DNA from: Flavobacteriia bacterium
Lineage (GTDB): Bacteria; Bacteroidota; Bacteroidia; Flavobacteriales; Flavobacteriaceae
NCBI GenBank assembly: GCA_003973375.1
Contig: QNYL01000069.1
Span: forward strand, 1 to 14,698
Direction of reading: 5' to 3'
Length of the DNA: 14,698 nucleotides
A program made the translations under genes and the position numbers. The notes under the pieces are model-generated. The model was not told where the DNA came from. It saw nothing but the letters and a program-made list of their open reading frames with translations, and did not search any database. Below are positions 6,843 to 14,698 of the stretch, one piece after another (positions within the stretch are counted from its first letter, which is position 1; each line of letters starts with the position of its first letter).

Positions 6843-7110
6843 AGTTATGAAAATCCGAAATACCAAAAACACATGTTAGTTTGTTTTCTGTATTTTAATG
6901 ACAGAAAAATCAAAAAGTTAACATCAAAAAGTGTTAAAGTTTAAAAAAAATGTAACACGCAGTAAATAAGCTGATTATAGTTTATCAATAACGTCAGTTT
7001 TTTTTAATTTTCAACATTTTTACCCCAAATCTAAAACTTACCTGATATGAGGAGAGAAAATATTGAAAATTCGCTGCCTTTTAGAGGTAGGGTAAAGCAG
7101 ATTGAAAAGA

Positions 7111-9876
7111 TCAGAATTTAAACTCTTTAATCTCTTTTTCGGTAAAAGGAATACCGGAATTAAAGAGTTCTTCCAGTAAGATATCAAGTTGAACAATAAA
7201 GTTTTCTATATCTTTTTTCTGGATCTTTTTGCCATTGAACAGCATTAAACCGGGTTTTAAATTTTTAAGAGAAATTATACCTCCTTCCAAAGGGGTTTGA
7301 TCAGGATTGATACGATGATCTTTGGTAAAGAGGTAGGCATACATCAGAATCTGAAAACTTTTGCTCATATCATAATTCTCTATAAGTTGTTCCCAGTCCT
7401 GAAGTTTTAAATTTTTAGGTTCAACTTTCCCGGTTTTATAATCGATGATCCTTAGTACTCCGTCAACTTCATCGATCCGGTCTATAAACCCTTTCAATTG
7501 AACAGGATGATCAAAAGTTTCCGGCTGGTGCTCAATTAGAATTTCTTTTTCCAGGTTGAGGATCTTTATCTTTTTTCCTTTGTTGATCTGTTCCGTTTCA
7601 TTTTCAATAAATTTATAGATGTATTTAACGGCCACTTCAAAACTTAAATAATTTTTACCTTTTGAGATGCTTAGAGGAGTAAAATGTTCCAGAAATTGTT
7701 TTCTGACTTCTTCTTTTGTTTTTGATTTTATCTTCTTAAGATCCTCTTCCGTAAGGGTTTTTTCGATAAGCGGGCGATACAGATTCTCAAGAGCATTATG
7801 TACAATTGTACCAAAGGTATTAAAGGCTACATCCTCTTCAATAGTATCCAGATCCTTAATATGTAATACCTTCTTTTTGTAGAAATCGATCGGGTTTCTG
7901 ATATAGGAGATGAGTGCTGAAGGAGAAAAACCTTTTTGAGCGATAGCATTTAATTTTATGATTGTTTGTTCATTTTTCTCAATTTTCATCAGTTCAGTCT
8001 GTTTTACAGGAACGATTGGGCTCACGGTATTTCTTTCTATTTTAAGGTGAGGAAGTTCTCCATTTTCTTTTGAAAGTTCAAGCTGTGTTATAAATCGGCT
8101 TTGTTCCCCCAGGCCGTATTCATCAGCCTGTGTATTGTATGTAAGGACAATATGCTCTGCTCTTTGCAGAATTCTGAAAAAGTGATAGGAAAAAATAGCA
8201 TCTTTATCCTTATAGGTGGTAAGACCAAATTTCACTTTGATATCAAAAGGGATAAAAGAATTCTGTTTTTTTCCTTCCGGAAGAACCCCTTCATTTACAG
8301 AGGTAATGATCACATTTTCAAAATCGAGTACTCTCGATTCGAGCATTCCCATAATTTGTAAGCCTTGCAAAGGTTCTCCACGGAATGACATATTCTCATT
8401 AACAAGGATCTGCTGATAAAACTGATATAGCGTATTCAGATCACGGATATAATGGTATTTGTTGTTTAAGATCGCAATTTCATTGAATATACTCCTGAAA
8501 CGGAAAAGATATTCGGTTTCAAGCGCCTTGAGATTCTCTTCCTCTTTCAGATATCTGATAAGATTATCAATATCCGATAATATTTTTTCAATATCATCCT
8601 CCCTGTTCTTAAAAAAAATTTTAAGATTATTCTCCTTTTCGGTTACAGAATCGATTAGATTAAAAATATCATCTTTATGGATCAGTACCGTATTGTTTTT
8701 AATAAATCCGGAGAGCTTTTCTTTAAGTTTTGTCTGATTGATCAAACTTTTTAAAAAGGATAAATTCAAAAAATTAACCACATCATTAAAATAAAAATAA
8801 TCCTCCTGATTGATACGGTTTCTGTTGAGATGCATTCTGAACAACAGTTCGAATAAAGAAGAAAAAGCAATATTCTTCAGGGCATATCCCATAGTGATAT
8901 TAACTTGTTTAACTTCTTCAGGCAGGGAATTCAGTAAAACCGGTAACAGCTTTTCATCAGATAAAATAATGGCCGTATTTTGAAAATTATTGAACTGATC
9001 ATCAGAATTTTTAAGTACCTCGCCTACATACTTGATCTGATTTACATTTTTTGATGCGCCAATAACTTTTAATTTTTTTGGCTTTTCAAGATTGCGGTCA
9101 ATCCATAAAAAATTGTGATTTTGATAATATTTCCATTTTATTTTATACTGATTCACAAACTTACCTGTTAGATTTTGTGCTTTTAAATAGTAGGAATCGG
9201 TGTCCCAGTATATTTCTGCCATACCTTTATCTAAAAGTTCCTGAAAGATCTTTTCTTCTGATAAATTCATGGCGTTAAAACCGGCGAATACCAGTTTTTT
9301 ATGATTATTATTTTTTATATAATCATTAATATTTTTATAGGCCATCTTGTATTGTAAGCCCTGATATCCTGTTTTATTTTTCAAAAGAGCATCAGATAAC
9401 TGCTTGTAATAAACGCCTATTTTTTCTATAAATTCAAAATAATTTTGTGTGATCTCCGATCCATTTCCGTTTAAAAAGATCTTCTCAATCCGTTTCGCAT
9501 CGATCAGATAATTAAAAATCTCATCAGCATCTTTTAAATTTTTATCGATATCATTAAAATCCTGAATAAGCAGAAAAGCCCATTTTGAGAAGGTGTCAAA
9601 GTTTTCTGCTTTGTCGAGTGTATTGTTTTGTAAATATATCTTATAGAATTCAAACAGCAGACTGATATTATCTGTTTTTGAAAGTCCGGAAAGCTCCGTG
9701 ATAAGATCTTCTATACTGATGAACTCAGGCAGAAAAGTAACACTATTTAGCTTTTTTTTAAACTCGGTCTTCAGAAAGATACCGGCACGAATGTTGGGAA
9801 GAATAAAAGTATAACCGGAAAGGTTAGTATTTAGCCTGATATAATGTTCAGCAAGTTTGCCAAGGAATTTTTGCAT
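7111..9876 (-). CDS. AddB-like PD-(D/E)XK nuclease family protein
   Basis: A 921-residue protein with the layout of the AddB/RecB-nuclease group that processes double-strand breaks for recombination. The N-terminal half is an inactivated helicase-like region: TFILPNIRAGIFLK (23-36) sits where a Walker A would be, but lacks GKT. Residues about 520-580 (TSVNEGVLPEG, then SFIPFDIKVKFGL) resemble the UvrD C-terminal helicase core. The C-terminal nuclease is intact: GTIVH with His693, Glu776 region, GFIDRID with Asp799, IDYKTGK with Asp812 and Lys814, and QILMY with Gln842. The protein has no cysteine, so it cannot hold the iron-sulfur cluster of Bacillus AddB; the usual YxxCPF site reads YIRNPIDFY. 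The expected AddA helicase partner is not adjacent here. It could also be called a generic PD-(D/E)XK nuclease. Confidence 0.88.
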   Translation of the reverse strand: MQKFLGKLAEHYIRLNTNLSGYTFILPNIRAGIFLKTEFKKKLNSVTFLPEFISIEDLITELSGLSKTDNISLLFEFYKIYLQNNTLDKAENFDTFSKWAFLLIQDFNDIDKNLKDADEIFNYLIDAKRIEKIFLNGNGSEITQNYFEFIEKIGVYYKQLSDALLKNKTGYQGLQYKMAYKNINDYIKNNNHKKLVFAGFNAMNLSEEKIFQELLDKGMAEIYWDTDSYYLKAQNLTGKFVNQYKIKWKYYQNHNFLWIDRNLEKPKKLKVIGASKNVNQIKYVGEVLKNSDDQFNNFQNTAIILSDEKLLPVLLNSLPEEVKQVNITMGYALKNIAFSSLFELLFRMHLNRNRINQEDYFYFNDVVNFLNLSFLKSLINQTKLKEKLSGFIKNNTVLIHKDDIFNLIDSVTEKENNLKIFFKNREDDIEKILSDIDNLIRYLKEEENLKALETEYLFRFRSIFNEIAILNNKYHYIRDLNTLYQFYQQILVNENMSFRGEPLQGLQIMGMLESRVLDFENVIITSVNEGVLPEGKKQNSFIPFDIKVKFGLTTYKDKDAIFSYHFFRILQRAEHIVLTYNTQADEYGLGEQSRFITQLELSKENGELPHLKIERNTVSPIVPVKQTELMKIEKNEQTIIKLNAIAQKGFSPSALISYIRNPIDFYKKKVLHIKDLDTIEEDVAFNTFGTIVHNALENLYRPLIEKTLTEEDLKKIKSKTKEEVRKQFLEHFTPLSISKGKNYLSFEVAVKYIYKFIENETEQINKGKKIKILNLEKEILIEHQPETFDHPVQLKGFIDRIDEVDGVLRIIDYKTGKVEPKNLKLQDWEQLIENYDMSKSFQILMYAYLFTKDHRINPDQTPLEGGIISLKNLKPGLMLFNGKKIQKKDIENFIVQLDILLEELFNSGIPFTEKEIKEFKF

Positions 9877-9904
9877 GTAGCAAAGCTACGAAAAGTCTAT
9901 AAAA

Positions 9905-9934
9905 AAAAACATCCGTCAATTGACGGATGTTTTT
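9905..9934. terminator. 30-bp palindromic terminator downstream of the OmpA gene
   Basis: The 30-bp stretch is a perfect palindrome with core CATCCGTCAATTGACGGATG and A/T flanks. Read on the minus strand it forms a GC-containing stem followed by a run of nine T bases, and it lies 28 nt after the stop of the OmpA/TSP3 gene. It should end that transcript before the AddB-like gene, whose start is 28 nt further on, so the AddB-like gene needs its own promoter or relies on read-through. Confidence 0.88.
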
Positions 9935-9961
9935 GAATATTTATTTAAAACTAATTAAACA

Positions 9962-11383
9962 TTATTTGTTGTAAAGATCTCTGTTAGCATTTTCACTGAA
10001 GATATCAACTCTTCTGTTTGCTTGTCTACATTTTCTAGTTTTTGTAGTACAGATTGGTCTTTCTTCACCATATCCAATTGCTGTAATCTTATCTGCTGGG
10101 AATCCATGCTCAACTAAGTAATCTCTAACGGCATCAGCACGTTTTTGAGAAAGCTTCTTGTTGTAAGCGGCAGGTCCAGTATCATCTGTATGACCTTCAA
10201 CTACGAAATTGATAGATTTATATCCGTTAAGGATATCACTGATTTTTGATAATCTTATTTCAGTCTCGTGAGTAAATGTAGCTTTATTAACGTTGAAGAA
10301 AATAGCTCTTGCAAGGTCAATGATTTCTTTTTGAACTTCTTTAGTTACAGCTGGACAACCATTATTTTCAGCAACACCAAATATATTTGGACAGTTATCA
10401 TCTTTGTCTAAGATTCCGTCACCATCAGTATCAGGCCAAGGACAACCATTGTTCTCGGCAGGACCAGCTACATTAGGACAATTATCATCTTTATCAGCAA
10501 TACCGTCACCGTCAGCATCAGGACAACCGTTTAATGCGGCTAAACCAGCTACGTTAGGACAAGCATCATCATTATCATCAATACCGTAACCATCAGCATC
10601 AGGACAACCGTTTAATTCAGCTAAACCAGCTACGTTAGGACAAGCATCTTCAGAATCCTGAATACCATCTAAGTCACTGTCAGGACAACCGTTGAAAGCT
10701 TCTAAACCAGCAACCTCAGGACAAGCATCGTACTTGTCATAGATTCCGTCACCATCAGTATCTTTTCCACCAAATCTAAAGGTAAGACCTAAAGCGTGCT
10801 GGAAGTGAGGTAACATTGACTCATTGTCAAATGAGTGTTTGTACATAGTTTGTACGTTAGCACCAATAAAATCGTTAAACCAGAAATTGATACCTACACC
10901 ACCGTCCAAAGAAACGTTTCCGTTTTCGTCAACCCATGTGTAACCTCCACCAATTAATAAATAAGGATCAAACCAACTGTGGTTTAAAGGATTCCATCTT
11001 ACATCCATATCGGCTGCGAAATAAGATAAATCACTAGCTTCATAGTTTCCTACTTTGTCAATCTTATTGAAAGATCCGGCAATTCCTAAAGAGAATCCAG
11101 ATCCCATATATCTTCCTACCCTAATTCTTGAAATAACTGCTGCAGTATTCCAGTGGTCGTTAAAATTGAAGAAATCTTCAAACATTCCACCAAGATAGTC
11201 AGTACCTGCTATTGGAGCGGGTAAAATGTCACCACCTGTAGGCCAGTCAGCACCGGTAGGATAAAAATCAACCGAGTTGGTTCCAATTTCTATGGACCAA
11301 GGGTTGTCAGAATTTTGCGCGTTAATGCTACCAAAACCGGCAACAATTAAAAATACAAAAAGAACTTTTTTAAAATGTTTCAT
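9962..11383 (-). CDS. OmpA family porin with thrombospondin type-3 repeats
   Basis: A 473-residue outer-membrane protein anchored to peptidoglycan. Residues 1-22 are a signal peptide ending SINA before Gln23. Residues about 27-205 form the OmpA-type beta-barrel. Five thrombospondin type-3 calcium-binding repeats of 27 residues follow (208-344; DxDxDGIxDxxDxCP), with a two-residue insertion after the fourth. The C-terminal OmpA domain (about 357-463) has GHTDDTG (397-403) and NRRVDI (456-461), which bind diaminopimelate in peptidoglycan. Repeat 3 reads DADGYGIDD, losing one calcium-ligand Asp. A Cys pair (445, 452) lies in the [14 protein letters not shown] loop, as in many Bacteroidota homologues. 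The gene is probably a single-gene unit: a promoter-like box lies upstream and a strong terminator follows. Such proteins are usually abundant structural porins. Confidence 0.93.
   Translation of the reverse strand: MKHFKKVLFVFLIVAGFGSINAQNSDNPWSIEIGTNSVDFYPTGADWPTGGDILPAPIAGTDYLGGMFEDFFNFNDHWNTAAVISRIRVGRYMGSGFSLGIAGSFNKIDKVGNYEASDLSYFAADMDVRWNPLNHSWFDPYLLIGGGYTWVDENGNVSLDGGVGINFWFNDFIGANVQTMYKHSFDNESMLPHFQHALGLTFRFGGKDTDGDGIYDKYDACPEVAGLEAFNGCPDSDLDGIQDSEDACPNVAGLAELNGCPDADGYGIDDNDDACPNVAGLAALNGCPDADGDGIADKDDNCPNVAGPAENNGCPWPDTDGDGILDKDDNCPNIFGVAENNGCPAVTKEVQKEIIDLARAIFFNVNKATFTHETEIRLSKISDILNGYKSINFVVEGHTDDTGPAAYNKKLSQKRADAVRDYLVEHGFPADKITAIGYGEERPICTTKTRKCRQANRRVDIFSENANRDLYNK
10352..10762 (-). 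repeat. Five 81-nt coding repeats (TSP3) in the OmpA gene
   Basis: The five TSP3 units recur with an 81-nt period, the fourth being 87 nt. Segments 10521-10567 and 10602-10648 are identical at 45 of 47 bases, which points to a fairly recent duplication or conversion between neighbouring units. The array is a natural site for unit gain or loss between strains. Confidence 0.85.
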
Positions 11384-11453
11384 TGTAATTAAATTTAATT
11401 AATAATTTTCTGTCTATGTTTATCTTAATTTAAATTCTAAAAAATAGATACGG

Positions 11454-11461
11454 CAAATATA
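11454..11461 (-). promoter_or_regulatory. Likely -7 promoter element of the OmpA gene
   Basis: On the minus strand the bases read TATATTTG followed by C, a perfect match to the Bacteroidota -7 consensus TAnnTTTG. It is 70 nt upstream of the OmpA ATG, leaving a 5' leader of about 60 nt. No TTG -33 box is seen at the ideal 17-23 nt spacing; a TTTTG at 11473-11477 is closer than usual. Confidence 0.5.
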
Positions 11462-11536
11462 TAAAAAGATAACAAAATAATCACTTTAGTTATGAGAAAA
11501 TTGAAACATAATGTAATAAATATGTGAAAAACTGTT

Positions 11537-11566
11537 AAAAAACTACATTTTATTAATAAAAAGTAG
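11537..11566 (-). terminator. Candidate terminator overlapping the ppiD stop codon
   Basis: Bases 11543-11566 form a 24-bp palindrome with one mismatched pair: CTAC/GTAG outside and TTTTATTAATAAAA inside. On the minus strand it is followed by TTTTTT (complement of 11537-11542). The stop codon of the ppiD-like gene (11553-11555) lies in the centre of the stem. The stem is mostly A/T, so its strength is uncertain. Confidence 0.5.
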
Positions 11567-13694
11567 CTCTATTATCTTCAATTTCCGAATTATCTTTTAT
11601 GGCATTATAAATTTGAACATTCTTATTTTTTAGTTTTCTTTCCTCTGCATTTTTACCTGCCTGATAGTTTCCAAGCGGGGTTGCAGTATTTTTCTTGGTA
11701 ACCATAACAAAAGCCACTCCTCTTTGGCCTTCAATATTTTTTACGAGTTTGTTCTCGTCTAAACTTGTTACAACACCAACAATCTCCGGAAACCTGCCTT
11801 CACCCGGCAAAACAGGACTTGCATTTGATACTGCTATGGCAGTTTTTACAGTAGTATTATTCTGTTTGGCGATTTCATCAAGATTATCACCAGTTGATCT
11901 ATTAGCTATAAGTTCAGCTTTTTTCTTATTCATCAGAATTTTTCTAACTATACCTGTGCGGTCAGACAAACCTTTCTTATGCTTTTTAACCAGTTTAACT
12001 ATGGCATAACCTTTATCTGTATCAAATCTTTTTACATCGTTCTCGTTGGTGCTTTTATCAAAAGCCCATCTTACGATCTGACGCTGGGGGCCTAATACTG
12101 AAATATTCTCATCCAGTTCTTTCAGATTCATTACAGGAATTACCACGTAGTTCTTTTCTTTAGCCTTTTCTTCAAAATTTATACCTGAAGATACGTCGGA
12201 AGCAAAAGTTTCGGCTTCTTGGAATATTTTATTTTCAGTTTTTTCCGAAGGTTCAATTTTTCTGGTAAAAGTAGCAATCTGAACAGCTCTTTGCCTGTTT
12301 TTCTGTCCGTCAATTTTGATGATATGATATCCAAAAGGTGTTTTTACCAAACCTATATCTCCTGTTTTATTATCAAATACAAAATCTCTGAATTCAGGTA
12401 CCATAGATCTGTAAACAAACCAGCCCAGATCTCCGCCTTTTGCGCCGCTGTTTTTGTCAACAGACATTTCTTTGGCAATACTCTCAAATTTACTTTTATC
12501 GGCTTTTACCACTTTCAGGATACTGTCGGCTACTTTCTTTGCTTCCTCCTGAGTCATTGTAATGGATGGGTCTCGTACATCAGAGCCCTTATAAGAAATC
12601 AGGATATGACTTGCTTTAACAGAATCGGGCATTTGCTTTACAGCTGTAAGTTTAGATAATTTATAATAGCCTTTGTCTTTATAAGGTCCGTATATATCAC
12701 CAACATTTTTATCGAAAAGTGAATCGGCAAGAATCTTTGGTAAGGAACTCTTTGTATAAAATGAATCGTCGAAGGGAGAATCAGAATCATTGGTTACAAA
12801 GAAATCTTTCATATCAGTTGCATTTTTAAATCCTGTAACCTTTACGGTTGTTTTGGCAGCTGCGCTGTACTCTTCTTTATCATTGATTAGTGAAACCAAT
12901 TCATTTTTAATTTCTTCTTCATCCTCTTTAGAAGGTTTTATTACAAAGTTAACAAATTCAATATCTCTTGAGGCTTCAGCTTTAAAATCCTTTGGATGGT
13001 CTTTGATGTATTGTTTGATCTCATCATCAGAAACTTTTATCAGACTGTCTGAGATCGAATTGAACGGAACGTAAACATATTTCATGTTTACATTGTTATT
13101 ATCGTAAAAATATTTTCTCTCACCATCTTTTAAAGTACTGTTCAAGCCGGAACGAATGAGAGAGTTATAAGTATTCTGTTCTAAACTTGATTTGATACTT
13201 TTTTCGTAGTTAACCCAACCCAGCCAGGCGGCTTTGGCTCGCTCACTGTCGTTGGCAGATTCTTTTAAATTGGCAATGTATTCTTTTAGTTTTTCTTCAT
13301 CGAACATACCCAGTTCATTTTGGAACATCGGATTGTTTTGAGCCTTGATTTGATTTACAATTGCATTCCATACATCCTGTTCTCCAACTACAATACCTGA
13401 TTTTTCCAGTTGTGTTTTATAAATCTTTTCTCTTACCAGGTTATTCCATGCACTGTTAACCTGCTGCATTTGCGAAATTTTCCCATTGGAATTATTTCTG
13501 TAATATTCAACCTGTTGTGCAAATTCTTCTCTACTGATAGGCTCGCCGTTCACAGAACCTATATCGGTTACATTTTTGTTGAACAACGGACTCCTGCTAC
13601 TGAAAATACCACTTAATACAAATGAAAAAAGTGCTAATGCTATAATGATGATTAAGAATACAGATCTTTGTCTAATTTTCGATAAAACTGCCAT
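11553..13694 (-). CDS. ppiD: PpiD-like periplasmic peptidyl-prolyl isomerase/chaperone
   Basis: A 713-residue membrane-anchored foldase that would assist folding of exported proteins near the Sec exit. The N-terminus has a short basic cytoplasmic tail (KIRQR) and one transmembrane helix (about 12-30), followed by a SurA/PpiD-type chaperone region (about 42-200, with GSVNGEPISREEFAQQVE). Residues about 243-349 resemble a degenerate parvulin domain ending GPYKDKGYYKLSKL. A canonical parvulin (rotamase) domain spans about 356-464, with ASHILI (361-366), GGDLGWF (420-426) and PFGYHIIK (453-460). A less conserved C-terminal region follows. The start ATG 13692-13694 is preceded by AAGGAAAAGGAAA, a purine-rich leader. 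Length exceeds the roughly 620 residues of Escherichia coli PpiD but is usual for Bacteroidota homologues. A CBS-domain protein lies upstream on the same strand. Confidence 0.92.
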   Translation of the reverse strand: MAVLSKIRQRSVFLIIIIALALFSFVLSGIFSSRSPLFNKNVTDIGSVNGEPISREEFAQQVEYYRNNSNGKISQMQQVNSAWNNLVREKIYKTQLEKSGIVVGEQDVWNAIVNQIKAQNNPMFQNELGMFDEEKLKEYIANLKESANDSERAKAAWLGWVNYEKSIKSSLEQNTYNSLIRSGLNSTLKDGERKYFYDNNNVNMKYVYVPFNSISDSLIKVSDDEIKQYIKDHPKDFKAEASRDIEFVNFVIKPSKEDEEEIKNELVSLINDKEEYSAAAKTTVKVTGFKNATDMKDFFVTNDSDSPFDDSFYTKSSLPKILADSLFDKNVGDIYGPYKDKGYYKLSKLTAVKQMPDSVKASHILISYKGSDVRDPSITMTQEEAKKVADSILKVVKADKSKFESIAKEMSVDKNSGAKGGDLGWFVYRSMVPEFRDFVFDNKTGDIGLVKTPFGYHIIKIDGQKNRQRAVQIATFTRKIEPSEKTENKIFQEAETFASDVSSGINFEEKAKEKNYVVIPVMNLKELDENISVLGPQRQIVRWAFDKSTNENDVKRFDTDKGYAIVKLVKKHKKGLSDRTGIVRKILMNKKKAELIANRSTGDNLDEIAKQNNTTVKTAIAVSNASPVLPGEGRFPEIVGVVTSLDENKLVKNIEGQRGVAFVMVTKKNTATPLGNYQAGKNAEERKLKNKNVQIYNAIKDNSEIEDNRATFY

Positions 13695-13852
13695 TTTCCT
13701 TTTCCTTTAAAATTTAGTCTGCGAAAATACAATATACTTTTAAATAATGAAAGGAGTTTTGCACGATTTTTATTGTGGATATCCTTTTGTTATGCAGAGG
13801 AATAATCAAATATCAACTACACCATAACATGTTTTACCAAAGAATTGGTATA

Positions 13853-13887
13853 ATTAATCTAAAAATTGTGATGGTTTTTTAGTTAAT
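13853..13887 (-). terminator. AT-rich inverted repeat spanning the stop of the CBS-domain gene
   Basis: ATTAATCTAAAAA (13853-13865) and TTTTTAGTTAAT (13876-13887) are complementary apart from one extra T, around a 10-nt loop. The stop codon TAA (13883-13885, minus strand) lies in the arm. No long T tract follows on the minus strand, so termination would be weak. A second small inverted repeat, TACCAA/TTGGTA, lies at 13835-13850 just downstream. Confidence 0.3.
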
Positions 13888-14698
13888 CTTTTGCAAGAAT
13901 CTTAAGATATACTTCTTCTATTTTTGAACCGGAGACCTTTAAAATGGTAAATTGATAATTATCTATTTCAACAACTTCATTTTGAGAAGGAATATTTTCG
14001 GTATAGTATACGATTAGCCCCCCTAAGGTTTCATAGGAAGGATTTTCTGCAAGATGCAGATCGTAAGTCTCATTAAGGTAGTCAACTTCAAGTCGTGCAG
14101 AGAATTTATATTCCCGGTCATTAATCTTTTCTTCAAGCAGATCGGTTTTGTCATGTTCATCTTCTATTTCTCCGAAGAGTTCTTCAATAATATCTTCAAC
14201 GGTGATCAAACCTGAAGTTCCACCGTATTCATCCAGTACTACAGCAACACTTTTTCTTTTTTTGATCAGGTTGTTTAAAATATCATGGATCATCATTGAC
14301 TCAGGTACAAGCTCAATGGGTAATAAAATTGAACGTATATTTTTAGGTTTTTTAAAGAGTTCAAAAACATGTACATAACCAATAATATCGTCAAGAGACT
14401 GATTGTACACCATAATTTTTGATAAACCGGTATCTACAAAAAGGTTTTTTAAATTCTTTATGGAATCATGTACTTCTATAGCAATGATCTCTGTACGTGG
14501 GATCATGGCCTCTCTCGCCCTGACATTATGGAATTCGAGTGCATTTTGAAAGATCTGTATTTCAGAATCTACCTCCTCATTGGTGGAGGCTTCGAGCTGT
14601 TCGGAAATATAGGCACCGAGTTCAGCCTTGCTGAAAACCAGTTTTTGCTGATCTTCTTCTGTGTTAAAAAAGACCTTTAAAAAAAAGTCGGAGATATA
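13883..14698 (-). CDS. CNNM/CorC-type CBS-domain membrane protein (C-terminal part)
   Basis: The frame is open from the right window edge to TAA 13883-13885, giving 271 residues; the N-terminus and the expected DUF21/CNNM transmembrane domain are outside the window. The visible part has the linker leading to MIPRTE (from residue 65), a CBS pair with the family mark VVLDEYGGTSGLITVEDI near residues 154-171, and the C-terminal CorC_HlyC domain (about 197-268). Proteins of this type are annotated as hemolysin-family, HlyC/CorC or magnesium/cobalt efflux; proven haemolytic activity is rare and divalent-cation transport is the better inference. The related gliding protein GldE has the same architecture and cannot be ruled out without the missing half. 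A ppiD-like gene follows 188 nt downstream on the same strand. Confidence 0.9.
   Translation of the reverse strand, partial: YISDFFLKVFFNTEEDQQKLVFSKAELGAYISEQLEASTNEEVDSEIQIFQNALEFHNVRAREAMIPRTEIIAIEVHDSIKNLKNLFVDTGLSKIMVYNQSLDDIIGYVHVFELFKKPKNIRSILLPIELVPESMMIHDILNNLIKKRKSVAVVLDEYGGTSGLITVEDIIEELFGEIEDEHDKTDLLEEKINDREYKFSARLEVDYLNETYDLHLAENPSYETLGGLIVYYTENIPSQNEVVEIDNYQFTILKVSGSKIEEVYLKILAKD

Larger units (their letters stand above)
6727..7110. other. 384-bp non-coding interval between dgt and the AddB-like gene
   Basis: No credible protein frame on either strand; the longest short frame that I translated is 24 codons (7047-7121, plus) and overlaps the AddB-like gene end. The interval contains the terminator at 6789-6812, a hairpin at 6816-6842, two near-identical copies of ATCAAAAAGTTAA (6909-6921) and ATCAAAAAGTGTTAA (6923-6937), an inverted repeat GTGTTA/TAACAC (6931-6936 and 6953-6958), and a minus-strand TAGATTTG box at 7026-7033. 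It must also carry the dgt promoter. Confidence 0.7.

Noticed and set aside
7047..7121. 24-codon frame (MRRENIENSLPF...) on the plus strand
   Set aside because: Too short, Arg/Lys-rich without a recognisable motif, and overlaps the end of the AddB-like gene; no promoter seen.
10352..10762. 81-nt periodicity considered as a non-coding repeat array
   Set aside because: The period is in frame and encodes TSP3 calcium-binding units of the OmpA protein.
12219..12659. 146-codon plus-strand frame
   Set aside because: Antisense to the parvulin domain of the ppiD-like gene; shadow frame.
13883..14506. Internal ATG at 14504-14506 as the start of the CBS-domain gene
   Set aside because: The frame stays open to the window edge with family-like sequence (KAELGAYISEQLE), so the visible gene is a 5'-truncated fragment.

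Overview
The window looks like chromosomal DNA of a low-GC member of the Bacteroidota, most likely class Flavobacteriia. The evidence is the strongly A/T-biased codon use, the gene families present (a DUF3078 protein, an OmpA protein with thrombospondin type-3 repeats, a Bacteroidota-type AddB-like nuclease, a PpiD-like isomerase), the scarcity of Shine-Dalgarno sequences, and two promoter-like sites of the TAnnTTTG type. The species cannot be named from this sequence.

Layout. At the left edge is the 3' end of recJ (+). A gene-poor stretch of about 800 bp follows. It holds a C-free heptanucleotide tandem repeat, an 18-bp palindrome, a 91-bp imperfect palindrome that resembles a small non-autonomous mobile element, and a decayed minus-strand pseudogene of a BamA/Omp85-like outer-membrane protein. 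The pseudogene sits just downstream of tadA and murI, which form a tight minus-strand pair separated by 1 nt. Divergent from murI are dxs and a DUF3078 gene (+), which meet dgt (-) tail to tail with a 6-nt gap. A 384-bp non-coding stretch follows, with a strong bidirectional terminator and a second hairpin. The rest of the window is all on the minus strand: an AddB-like PD-(D/E)XK nuclease, a 30-bp palindromic terminator, the OmpA/TSP3 gene, a ppiD-like isomerase, and the 3' part of a CNNM/CorC-type CBS-domain membrane protein that runs off the right edge.

How the genes relate. Most are housekeeping genes for separate jobs: recombination and repair (recJ, AddB-like), tRNA wobble editing (tadA), peptidoglycan precursor supply (murI), the entry step of the MEP isoprenoid pathway (dxs), dNTP control (dgt), and the cell envelope (DUF3078, OmpA, PpiD, CBS-domain protein). 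I see no CRISPR array, prophage, defence island, biosynthetic cluster, tRNA or rRNA, and no clear undescribed system. The parts most worth a second look are the 130-930 decay/insertion zone, the TTG start and AT-only inverted repeat in front of dxs, and the non-coding interval at 6727-7110.
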